Shown: positions 1 to 6,388 of the stretch, one piece after another
Layout of the letters: each line of letters begins with the position of its first letter
Numbering within the stretch: the first letter of the stretch is position 1
IMG/VR virus record: IMGVR_UViG_3300021165_000529
Location: 1 to 22,003 of that record
Length of the DNA: 22,003 nt
DNA from: a virus
Strand: one strand, 5' to 3'
Notes under the pieces: generated by a model
The model's input: only the letters and a program-made list of their open reading frames with translations
What the model was told of the DNA's origin: nothing
Databases searched by the model: none
Translations under genes and position numbers: made by a program

Positions 1-1289
1 CCGAGCCTGCGTGTGACATCGGCCGGGATGACGTACTCACCCTCGTGAGCGTTGATCGGGATCGACCCGTCGGGATTCCCGCTCTTGGCAGGCAGCGCAC
101 CGCCCTTGATCATGGACATCTGCGGGCTCTGTCCGGCGGACATCGGCATTGCTTGCTGCGGGCCGGGGGTCGTCATCTGCCCACCACCCATCGTCTTCCC
201 GATGATGTAGAGGATGATCAAGAACCCTTGGTCGTACTCCTCGCTGACATCCTCGGCGTCCAGCATGCCCTGCTGGATCAGGACCTGCCGCAGCTGCGGC
301 CACATCTCCGGGTTCTGCAAGGCCGTGGTGGCCACCTGCACAAACATGTTCAGGCTCTGGGCGTCGACCTCGCCCGAAGCCATGGACTGCTGCACCTCTG
401 CCTTGATCTGTTCCACCTGCTGCGGGTTCTGCTGCATGAACTGCTGCGCCTGCTGGTCGATCGCGGCGAAGTTAAGCGGACGGCCCTGCCCGCCTTGGGG
501 GGCCAGACCCACAACAGGAGCCCCGCCCTGCTGGGCGACATTCATCGCCATTGGTGAAGACGCCATCGGGCGCTGCGGCGCACCGCCGGGGCCAACCATC
601 CCACCTTCTGCGTAGGACTGCATCGGGCGCCGCGGCATCCCACCGGGGCCGACCATCCCGCCCATGGCGAACGACTGGACAGGCATGGCCAACATGCGCG
701 CGAGCGCAGGTGGCAGGTCCAAGGACGTCGTCGAGGGGCGCTGCGGCACGCCGCCGGGGCCAACCATCCCACCAGCCTCGTAGGTCGGGACCTGCGACCG
801 CTCTGCGTTCCTGCGGCTCGCTTCCTCGCCAGTGAGGTTGCCTGCATCCATGGAGTCCAGAGGAGCTGCGGGTGCCTCAACCGCTGCGGGGGCCTCCCTC
901 CGCGACCCGGTGCTGACCGAGGGCAGGTACTGCTGCTGCGCGCCGTAGCGGTTGCGCGCGACGTTCGCAGGGTCAGACGACGTCAACCCTTGGATGGAGA
1001 ACGCGGAGTAGTCAGGCTCGGCGAACTGCTGCCCAGTGGTCGTGTCAAGGTACTGGCGGTTATCGCGGTCACCTGTCATGACCACGTCCGGCCGTTTCTT
1101 CGGGCGGTCCGACGAGGTCGGTGCGCGAAGCCCCGCCGTCTGGCGGCTGCCGAGGGGGGTCACCCCTAGCGCATTTGCGGTCCCTGAGAGTGCGCCGCCC
1201 TCGAACGTGGCGCCTTTTTGGCCCGGGCCGCCGCCGTCAAACATGTCTCGAACGCTGGTGTAGCCACCACTAGAAGGACTGCGGGCCAT
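1..1289 (-). CDS. Large Gln/Gly/Met-rich virion-type protein, 3' end beyond window
   Basis: An open frame starts with ATG at 1289, two bases after the preceding stop codon, and runs without a stop to the left edge, giving 429 visible residues. The N-terminal third is Ser/Gly-rich and looks disordered. Between about residues 172 and 242 the motif GGMVGPGG occurs three times, each followed by a proline/arginine stretch. A glutamine-rich helical segment follows at about 255-290. A hydrophobic stretch (FLIILYIIG) lies near residue 358. The visible end carries INAHEGEYVIPADV, a motif I recall from the C-terminal parts of virion proteins in cyanophages and aquatic podoviruses. Its position after the tail nozzle gene suggests a virion or internal (ejected) protein. 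This is inference; no enzymatic motif is visible. Confidence 0.75.
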   Translation of the reverse strand, partial: MARSPSSGGYTSVRDMFDGGGPGQKGATFEGGALSGTANALGVTPLGSRQTAGLRAPTSSDRPKKRPDVVMTGDRDNRQYLDTTTGQQFAEPDYSAFSIQGLTSSDPANVARNRYGAQQQYLPSVSTGSRREAPAAVEAPAAPLDSMDAGNLTGEEASRRNAERSQVPTYEAGGMVGPGGVPQRPSTTSLDLPPALARMLAMPVQSFAMGGMVGPGGMPRRPMQSYAEGGMVGPGGAPQRPMASSPMAMNVAQQGGAPVVGLAPQGGQGRPLNFAAIDQQAQQFMQQNPQQVEQIKAEVQQSMASGEVDAQSLNMFVQVATTALQNPEMWPQLRQVLIQQGMLDAEDVSEEYDQGFLIILYIIGKTMGGGQMTTPGPQQAMPMSAGQSPQMSMIKGGALPAKSGNPDGSIPINAHEGEYVIPADVTRRL

Positions 1290-1291
1290 GG

Positions 1292-1639
1292 TTAGCTCCT
1301 CAACTGTGAGATCAGCGTGTTCACCGTAGCCCGAAGCTGGGCGACGTCATTGGTCAGGGACTGTACATCTCTGACAAGTGCCTGATAGTCAGATAGCGAC
1401 GGCACCTGCGCACCGCTTATCGAAAACCCTGAGCCCACCGCAGATACTGCACGTAACGTCGGTTCGGGCGCGCGTGTGATTGCTATACCAGACTTCAGTA
1501 CTGCACGGCTAGAGGCATCCTGCTCACCACGGGTGCCGATCAACAGCTCGATGTTCTGCTTCATGGCCCCCAAGATGCGCGACTGCCATTCTTCGACACC
1601 GACCTGCGGCAGACTGGGTATTCCTGTAAAGCGTGACAT
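1292..1639 (-). CDS. Small phage structural protein with C-terminal coiled coil
   Basis: 115 aa. The start ATG overlaps the stop of the nozzle-like gene (TGATG), so translation is probably coupled. The N-terminal third (FTGIPSLPQVGVEEWQSRIL) resembles short structural proteins found beside tail genes in podoviruses. The last ~35 residues have a hydrophobic heptad spacing (VRDVQSLTNDVAQLRATVNT), expected to form a coiled coil and so an oligomer. No signal peptide, membrane segment or catalytic motif is visible. A role as a minor tail or internal protein is inferred only from position between the nozzle and the large Gln-rich protein. Confidence 0.8.
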   Translation of the reverse strand: MSRFTGIPSLPQVGVEEWQSRILGAMKQNIELLIGTRGEQDASSRAVLKSGIAITRAPEPTLRAVSAVGSGFSISGAQVPSLSDYQALVRDVQSLTNDVAQLRATVNTLISQLRS

Positions 1640-4089
1640 CAGGACCTCTTTAGCGATGTGGGTGTCTCACCCATATGAACAGAGCGCACCCGAACCGTGC
1701 CTGTGAGTTCTACCTCATAGGTGTCTGTCTTGTACCCTGTCGGCAGCCGGAATACGTCACTGTTCAACAGATCGACGGATGCAACCAGCGTCTTGTCTGC
1801 ATACAACTTAAAGCTCGGCGCCTCTGGAACAAACCACGCTACGTCCGCGTTCCCCCAAGTGACGTCATACGTGCTCCACACTGGCGGGATGATCACACCC
1901 GCGTAATCCGCGACCACTCTCGCAGCGCCCATGTTGAAGGGCTCCTGCGACACAAAGACTTTCGACTTCCAGACGTAGTCGTCGTTGGGTTGCGTGGGGT
2001 CATCCCACCGCACAATGTCGCCGTCGACACCCGTCGTGTAGTAGAGGAACCCGCCCACTGGGTCGAACCATGTGGACGTAAAGATCGGCGCAAAGTTGAT
2101 GAAGTCGCCCGGCGACTGCCCGTCTTGACTGCGTCGGTAGAAGAACGACCCGGTGCTATGCGAGGCGAAGTACATGCTGTCGTAGAACGCTCCGACGATA
2201 GTGGGCGGGTCGAGCGCAAGGTTCCATGTGTCCGGGCTGTGGGCCGGGGCAGTCACGATCTGCACCCCGCCGGTGAACGATGCCAGAGCGAGTCCCTCGT
2301 GCGTGGCGTACATGACCCCGACATCCGTCTGCACAATGCTGCTGGCGCTGAGGCAGGGGTAGTTCGTGGAGTACCGGCTGACCGAGAGCACTGATGGATC
2401 GGACCCGGAGATCGCGTAGGGGTACCCCGCCGTCATGACGAGAAGGTCACTGCCCAGAGCAACCATGCCAACGACGTTGTATTCGAGGGAAATCTTGTAC
2501 TTGTTCGGCCATGCGTGAAACTTGCTAGGCTCACTGAAGTAGATGTCGTTGCCGGCAAACCCCACCATGATGTTGTTCTGGATGACGGCCAGCCCAGCCA
2601 AGTCCTCAGGCGGAGCGTCGAACTCGCTGGACTCCAGAATGGTCAGCAGACTGCGGTAGTTGAAGTCGTCGACGAAGTCGTAGGACGCATCCCCCCAGTA
2701 CCGTGCAGGGTCGGCCGGTTGGTTTTCGGAGACGTCGTAGTACACTGTCCCGGCGGTGGCCACGGTGGTGGCTACGTCAGCACCAGCCTGCGCGTACGTG
2801 AGGGTTCGGCTCGTAGGGACTGCCACCACCACACCGCCAGTGATGTCGAAGCCAACAACGCTGCAGCCCGACAGCTTGAACCGGTCGCCGTCGAGGAACT
2901 TGTGCGGTTCGGAGAACGTGAGCGTCACAGTGCCGCCAGCGCGGGCAACGGAAGAAATCACCTGTGGGAACCAAAGGGTGGCCAGCCGGAAGTAGTCTGC
3001 CTCGGCAGTGTCTGCTGTTGCCGCCAGCGTGCGGTAGAGCCGGATGCCGCGAATGAAGTTGGAGCCGGCGGGCGGCGCCGTAGGCAGACTGGAGACGGTG
3101 ACGATCTGGCCTTCCTTGATGAAGTTCGCCGTGGACGGCTCGGACCCGATCGACTCCTCCTCCCAAGGGGTGTACCACGTGTACAGATACGACCGCGACT
3201 GGACCGACCCACCAAGGTCGATCTTCCCTGTGGTGTTCACTGATGTGCCAACCTGCGCCCCGGGGGAGAAGTAGGTGATCGTCGTTGGGTTTATTGTCGC
3301 GATAGTTGTGGTGATATTAAAGTCGCGAATGTCCCAGCGGCAGCCACCGGAAGTAGCACCACTCTCGGTGTCGATGAGGGTGAACGTACTCACCCCGGTT
3401 ACCGTGATCGTGTACGCACCGGTCGTGCCGGCACCGGATGTGAACTCGATAAAAATCTGCGTGCCCGTGACCAACCCGTGATCCGTGATGGTCACGGTCA
3501 CAGTCGGGGTTAGGGTTCCAGCGCGGGAGTAGGTGCCAGTCCGGTACGTGAACCCGGAGACCGTAGCGAGCGCCCCGTCCTTCAGGTTGTGCGGAGCCGC
3601 CGTAGTCAGCGTGACGTTACCGCCGCTATCCCTAGCGATGGTCGCTGTGGCTATTGCCGAGAACACCGTCGGCGTTGCCACGGGCTTGACAGCCGGCAGC
3701 GGCAGGCCGAGGTCGTAGTATCCACTTGCCGCTGGGTAGGGCGCGTTCCCTGCAGTGGCTAGGTCATAGGTGCTGACCTTGGGCTTACCGTCACCGGTGT
3801 AGTAGAACCTCTGCTCGGCGAGCTCGTCGGCGGCCGGAGTGGCGATGCTAACAGGATTGCTCCACGTCAGCCACTTGAGAGCGTCGGTCACCGGGTCGCG
3901 CAGCGCGTACAGCGTGCGCAGGATTCCGGTCCGCCCCGCTGAAGCGGCCACCACTGGCCGGGGCGTAGGAATAAGATCGCCGGAGTAGAGCTTGACACCC
4001 ACAGCCGTCTGGGCCGCAGTGCCGGGCAGCAGCTCGGGGGAGACTCGCGGGAGCGTCCCTTTAAACTCGGCGATCTTAGTCGTGGTCAC
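1639..4089 (-). CDS. Tail nozzle / tail tubular protein B-like structural protein
   Basis: 816 aa. The GTG start at 4089 shares a GTGA junction with the stop of the 33-aa gene; the residues read upstream of it belong to that gene in another frame. The protein is long, beta-rich and low in charge. Two or three Ig-like repeats with the pattern 'V-T-L-T-x-PH-x-L-x-DG' lie at about residues 140-235 and 395-430. The C-terminal half (from about residue 490) has blade-like repeats such as VIQNNIMVGFAGNDIYFSEP and MVALGSDLLVMTAGYPYAIS. I associate this pattern with podoviral nozzle proteins (gp12 of T7, gp10 of P22 as functional analogues), which extend the short tail below the adaptor. The assignment rests on length, fold pattern and phage context. 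It lies about 10 kb downstream of the adaptor genes, beyond the lysis cassette. Confidence 0.7.
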   Translation of the reverse strand: MTTTKIAEFKGTLPRVSPELLPGTAAQTAVGVKLYSGDLIPTPRPVVAASAGRTGILRTLYALRDPVTDALKWLTWSNPVSIATPAADELAEQRFYYTGDGKPKVSTYDLATAGNAPYPAASGYYDLGLPLPAVKPVATPTVFSAIATATIARDSGGNVTLTTAAPHNLKDGALATVSGFTYRTGTYSRAGTLTPTVTVTITDHGLVTGTQIFIEFTSGAGTTGAYTITVTGVSTFTLIDTESGATSGGCRWDIRDFNITTTIATINPTTITYFSPGAQVGTSVNTTGKIDLGGSVQSRSYLYTWYTPWEEESIGSEPSTANFIKEGQIVTVSSLPTAPPAGSNFIRGIRLYRTLAATADTAEADYFRLATLWFPQVISSVARAGGTVTLTFSEPHKFLDGDRFKLSGCSVVGFDITGGVVVAVPTSRTLTYAQAGADVATTVATAGTVYYDVSENQPADPARYWGDASYDFVDDFNYRSLLTILESSEFDAPPEDLAGLAVIQNNIMVGFAGNDIYFSEPSKFHAWPNKYKISLEYNVVGMVALGSDLLVMTAGYPYAISGSDPSVLSVSRYSTNYPCLSASSIVQTDVGVMYATHEGLALASFTGGVQIVTAPAHSPDTWNLALDPPTIVGAFYDSMYFASHSTGSFFYRRSQDGQSPGDFINFAPIFTSTWFDPVGGFLYYTTGVDGDIVRWDDPTQPNDDYVWKSKVFVSQEPFNMGAARVVADYAGVIIPPVWSTYDVTWGNADVAWFVPEAPSFKLYADKTLVASVDLLNSDVFRLPTGYKTDTYEVELTGTVRVRSVHMGETPTSLKRS

Positions 4090-4187
4090 TTCTTGGTGGC
4101 CTTCTTCATGCACGAGCCCATGGCGCTGCACTTCTTCGGCGCCGGGCAACCCGGGCAGGGGGCGAACTTGGGGGCAGGTTTCTTCAT
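4086..4187 (-). CDS. 33-aa cysteine-rich basic mini-protein
   Basis: A 33-residue frame from ATG at 4187 to TGA at 4086. It is joined to its neighbours by an ATGA junction with the o-spanin upstream and a GTGA junction with the nozzle gene downstream. The double junction is the main evidence that it is real. It contains four cysteines spaced C-x2-C-x5-C-x5-C (residues 11, 14, 20, 26), many lysines and prolines, and no hydrophobic segment. The spacing would permit binding of a metal such as zinc, but this is inference. Similar tiny 'CxGCPAPxxC' proteins occur, as I recall, in other aquatic phages without an assigned role. Function unknown. Confidence 0.7.
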   Translation of the reverse strand: MKKPAPKFAPCPGCPAPKKCSAMGSCMKKATKK

Positions 4188-4384
4188 TTGCAGAACTCCG
4201 ATCGCTTCTCGTTGTGCGACGTCACTCCCGTCAACAGCGACGGATCATTCGCTGCCAACCAGTCTACCACGTTGTCGCTGCCGTAGTATAGCGTTTCTGT
4301 CCATAGGCACTCATCTGTCGGGCTTGCGCACCCAGACACGAGACCGAATCCTGAGAGCGACAGGGCTAAGAACTTCCACTTCAT
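4184..4384 (-). CDS. o-spanin (Rz1-like outer membrane lipoprotein)
   Basis: 66 aa. The start ATG at 4384 follows a purine-rich GAGGAG stretch about ten bases upstream. The N-terminus MKWKFLALSLSGFG is a short hydrophobic signal peptide ending in the lipobox V-S-G-C (cysteine at residue 19), so the mature protein should be lipidated and sit in the outer membrane. The rest is short, with a terminal cysteine and an HNE motif also seen in other Rz1-like proteins. The gene overlaps the 3' part of the i-spanin frame by 74 bases in a different frame, the classic Rz/Rz1 arrangement. It would pair with the i-spanin to fuse the inner and outer membranes in the last step of lysis of a Gram-negative host. 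Confidence 0.8.
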   Translation of the reverse strand: MKWKFLALSLSGFGLVSGCASPTDECLWTETLYYGSDNVVDWLAANDPSLLTGVTSHNEKRSEFCK

Positions 4385-4547
4385 CCTCGATCTCCTCTGC
4401 CTTGCGCACAACCTTCAGGTTATGCTCGACCACTTCCAGCTTGGCGTCAGTCTGGGCCGACTTCCTGCCACCAAACCAGCTTGCTGCCAGTGTGGCAACG
4501 TAGAGGACTGGCTTCAGAAGCGCCGAGAAGATCGCCCGCCAGATCAT
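4311..4547 (-). CDS. i-spanin (Rz-like inner membrane protein)
   Basis: 78 aa from ATG at 4547, which overlaps the holin stop (TGATG); a GTG one codon earlier is possible but the ATG is preferred. Residues about 2-26 (IWRAIFSALLKPVLYVATLAASWF) form an uncleaved N-terminal membrane anchor. The following periplasmic part (SAQTDAKLEVVEHNLKVVRK and on to about residue 65) is charged and helical with coiled-coil spacing, and the C-terminus is basic. Size, topology, position after holin and endolysin, and the out-of-frame overlap with a lipoprotein gene together make an inner-membrane spanin the best call. Similarity to any one named Rz is weak. Confidence 0.72.
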   Translation of the reverse strand: MIWRAIFSALLKPVLYVATLAASWFGGRKSAQTDAKLEVVEHNLKVVRKAEEIEDEVEVLSPVALRIRSRVWVRKPDR

Positions 4548-4717
4548 CACTCGGCCTTGCGCTTGGCGTAAACCGACCAGAGGGTAGCGGCCAGCGTGGC
4601 AGCGGCACCGCCAACCGTCGTGACGGTCTCGGCGTCGACCATGCCTTGGCCTACGAAGTAGCCGCCGAGGGCGGCGATGACGGCACGAACGATGCCTGCG
4701 AGTTGTTCACCAGTCAT
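4547..4717 (-). CDS. Holin (small two-helix membrane protein, Pam3-gp28-like)
   Basis: 56 aa from ATG at 4717, preceded by AAGGAGAAG, a strong ribosome binding site lying in the 10-base gap after the endolysin stop. There are two hydrophobic segments, at about residues 6-24 (AGIVRAVIAALGGYFVG) and 31-50 (TVTTVGGAAATLAATLWSVY), joined by a short polar turn, and a basic tail (KRK). This is the topology of class II holins and fits the Pam3-gp28 family of putative holins as I remember it. It would accumulate in the inner membrane and open it on schedule so that the upstream-encoded peptidase reaches the wall. It sits directly between endolysin and spanin genes. Confidence 0.82.
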   Translation of the reverse strand: MTGEQLAGIVRAVIAALGGYFVGQGMVDAETVTTVGGAAATLAATLWSVYAKRKAE

Positions 4718-4727
4718 GGTCTTCTCC

Positions 4728-5138
4728 TTATTTTGCCGGATAGACCCGGCGATCCAGTTCCCAGTGCGGGCCGTCCTTGAAGTTGCGCCAGTCACCGCCC
4801 CAGACGAGGGCGACCTTCTCGTTGGCTGCAGCAGCTTTGATGGCCGGCGCGAGCTTGTGATACAGCGGCCACGCGTACATCTCCTCGACCTCGATCTTGC
4901 CATCCTTGTCGATGTCCACGTAGGGGACCAGATCGACAGCGTGGCCGGTGAGGTGCCGGCTATCCAGTGTGCGGGACGCACCGATCCTGACAAGCTCTTG
5001 CTGGCGGGCGAGAGTGCGCAGACCTTCGGTCACGGCAAATGCAAACGGCGCCTCCTGCAGCGCCCGGTCCATGACCCGGCGGAGATCAGGGTGCACCCCG
5101 TGCAGGTTGATCAGGCTGCGGCTCGTCCACTGTTTCAT
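4728..5138 (-). CDS. Endolysin, M15/VanY-type L,D- or D,D-peptidase with EF-hand-like loop
   Basis: 136 aa. I chose ATG at 5138 over the GTG at 5147 because GAGG lies eight bases before it. The fold motif S-x-H-x2-G-x-A-x-D (Ser60, His62, Gly65, Ala67, Asp69) and the distal GPHWE (His125, Glu127) are the zinc-binding and catalytic signature of the M15 peptidase family that includes phage L-alanyl-D-glutamate endopeptidases such as T5 endolysin. Between them, residues 75-86 read DIDKDGKIEVEE, a canonical 12-residue EF-hand calcium loop (D1, D3, D5, G6, I8, E12). It has no signal peptide, so it should reach the peptidoglycan through the holin next door. It would cut peptide cross-bridges; the exact bond is not decided by sequence. 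Confidence 0.9.
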   Translation of the reverse strand: MKQWTSRSLINLHGVHPDLRRVMDRALQEAPFAFAVTEGLRTLARQQELVRIGASRTLDSRHLTGHAVDLVPYVDIDKDGKIEVEEMYAWPLYHKLAPAIKAAAANEKVALVWGGDWRNFKDGPHWELDRRVYPAK

Positions 5139-5148
5139 CTTGTGCACC

Positions 5149-5370
5149 TCACTTCGCCAACAAGGTTTTGATGTCCTGCCGGATTTCCTTCAGGACTTCG
5201 TTGGTTTCCTTGCGCGCGCTGGCCGCGTTCTCAAGGTCTTCTTTGCGCTGGGCCCACAGGCGCCGGACTTCCTTTTCGTTGTTCAAGCTGCGCCACTCCA
5301 GCCTAGAGAGCCAGACGATGCCACCAATGACACCGACCGCCACCCCCCACCACTCACGGATTACTTCCAC
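5149..5370 (-). CDS. Small membrane protein with C-terminal coiled coil (lysis-associated)
   Basis: 73 aa. The likely start is GTG at 5370, with GAGGAG seven bases upstream; it overlaps the end of the heme-oxygenase-like gene by 17 bases. Residues about 5-24 (REWWGVAVGVIGGIVWLSRL) form a single membrane segment. The remainder is highly charged and helical (NNEKEVRRLWAQRKEDLENA and following), expected to be a coiled coil. The shape resembles DUF2730-like small phage proteins and also Rz-type proteins. Its place just before the endolysin suggests a role in lysis, for example a second holin, an antiholin or a spanin-like factor. These alternatives cannot be separated from sequence. Confidence 0.72.
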   Translation of the reverse strand: MEVIREWWGVAVGVIGGIVWLSRLEWRSLNNEKEVRRLWAQRKEDLENAASARKETNEVLKEIRQDIKTLLAK

Positions 5371-5866
5371 GGCTGCGCTCCTCGATCTCATCCATGATGC
5401 GGAGCAACGCGGCAAAGCAACCGCGCGCCTCGGCCGCCAGCTCACTACGCACACGGTACACTTTCAGCTCCTCAAGCGCTGCCTTGCGGTCGTCCCATTC
5501 GAGATGGGTGGTCGGGTAACCGACGAGACGGCGGCGCATGATCTCCCCGCCCATCAGGTGTGCGCCAGTCAGCACGTACGCTGCGCCAGCGATCTTGTCT
5601 GCCGTATCCAGAGACTCGGCGTACACGCAGGCGGCGGGCACAGGCGCGCTGACAAGCTCCGTCGCAGTGATGTCCTCCTCCAACCGTGCAGTGCGGTGCA
5701 GCGCTGCTGGTAGCGTGGGGTCGATCTTGTGGTGGATGCGGTGTATGGCATAGAGCCAGTCGGCGTACCACGCCATCGGCGGTTTGCCGGACGCCATTGC
5801 CGCGCCTACGGGGTGCTCCTCGCAGGCGTGGTGCAGATCACGTGTGACCTCCCAGAGCGGTTTCAT
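5354..5866 (-). CDS. Heme-oxygenase-like protein (distal Asp replaced)
   Basis: 170 aa from ATG at 5866 (ATGA junction with the fibre gene). The protein is all-helical and I can align it by eye to heme oxygenases. T-x3-H-x3-E at Thr8-His12-Glu16 matches the helix holding the proximal heme ligand (His25 in human HO-1). LHRTARLEEDI (57-67) matches the conserved L-x-R-x2-x-L-x-x-D-L segment. AAYVLTGAHLMGGEIMRR (95-112) matches the distal helix 'HxYVRYLGDLSGGQ'. The GG pair (106-107) is kept, but the catalytic distal aspartate (Asp140 in HO-1) is His103. The family opens heme to biliverdin, iron and CO; cyanophages carry ho1 genes. At 170 aa it is shorter than most, and activity is uncertain. No bilin reductase lies nearby. 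Confidence 0.7.
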   Translation of the reverse strand: MKPLWEVTRDLHHACEEHPVGAAMASGKPPMAWYADWLYAIHRIHHKIDPTLPAALHRTARLEEDITATELVSAPVPAACVYAESLDTADKIAGAAYVLTGAHLMGGEIMRRRLVGYPTTHLEWDDRKAALEELKVYRVRSELAAEARGCFAALLRIMDEIEERSRGSNP

Positions 5867-6387
5867 CGCCACGCTCGCACAACTAGGCGCCAATTCGCAT
5901 AGGTAATCCCGCTAGTGCCCGTAGCACTCAGAATCGGCGCACCGGAACTGCCAAACTTTACCTTCACCTGCGTCGCATTCATGACGATCGCGATGCCGTT
6001 GTTCGCTCCATCGGTGAAGGTCTCAGCACCTATCGGGCCATACCAATCATCTACGCTCCAGCCCTCAGAGGCCGTTACGCAAACCAGCCACGCCTGAACG
6101 AGGTAGGGGCGACCCCCAAGGCCATGCGTCAGAGTGAAGCTCGCAGCCGGACTTACTGCAAGCAATGCACTTTCGTACTGTGGGGCCGCAGGAGCCGCGG
6201 GTCCCACAATCCCACCATATGGCAGGCTCAGGTACGCAGTTACCCCGTCGCCAATCTTGAACTTATTTGTGTCGCGCTCCAGCACAAGCTCGCGATCCGC
6301 AAGGATCGGATTGAACGAGGTCCACCGCGCAAGCGTGTCACCACGCAGGGCGAAGCCAATAGTCGAGGAGGGTACTGGTCCGGGCAT
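5863..6387 (-). CDS. Short tail fibre with Mtd-type N-terminal domain
   Basis: 174 aa; ATG at 6387, one base after the glycosyltransferase stop. Residues about 13-62 (RGDTLARWTSFNPILADREL ... KFKIGDGVTAYLSLPYGG) match the short beta domain found at the N-terminus of phage fibres, including the Bordetella phage major tropism determinant, usually a particle-anchoring or trimerising unit. A short PAAPAAP linker follows. The C-terminal ~105 residues (FTLTHGLGGRPYLVQAWLVC ... ANWRLVVRAWR) look like a receptor-binding beta-sandwich common at fibre tips. The N-domain is almost identical to that of the collagen-like fibre at 9228-10289, so the two are paralogues with different tips. Confidence 0.78.
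   Translation of the reverse strand: MPGPVPSSTIGFALRGDTLARWTSFNPILADRELVLERDTNKFKIGDGVTAYLSLPYGGIVGPAAPAAPQYESALLAVSPAASFTLTHGLGGRPYLVQAWLVCVTASEGWSVDDWYGPIGAETFTDGANNGIAIVMNATQVKVKFGSSGAPILSATGTSGITYANWRLVVRAWR
6202..6345 (-). repeat. Dispersed repeat copy A: shared fibre N-terminal domain
   Basis: This 144-base segment encodes residues 15-62 of the short fibre and corresponds to 10110-10253 in the collagen-like fibre. By my alignment 44 of 48 residues are identical, and the DNA is also clearly alike. It marks a duplicated anchoring domain. Confidence 0.85.
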
Positions 6388-6388
6388 A

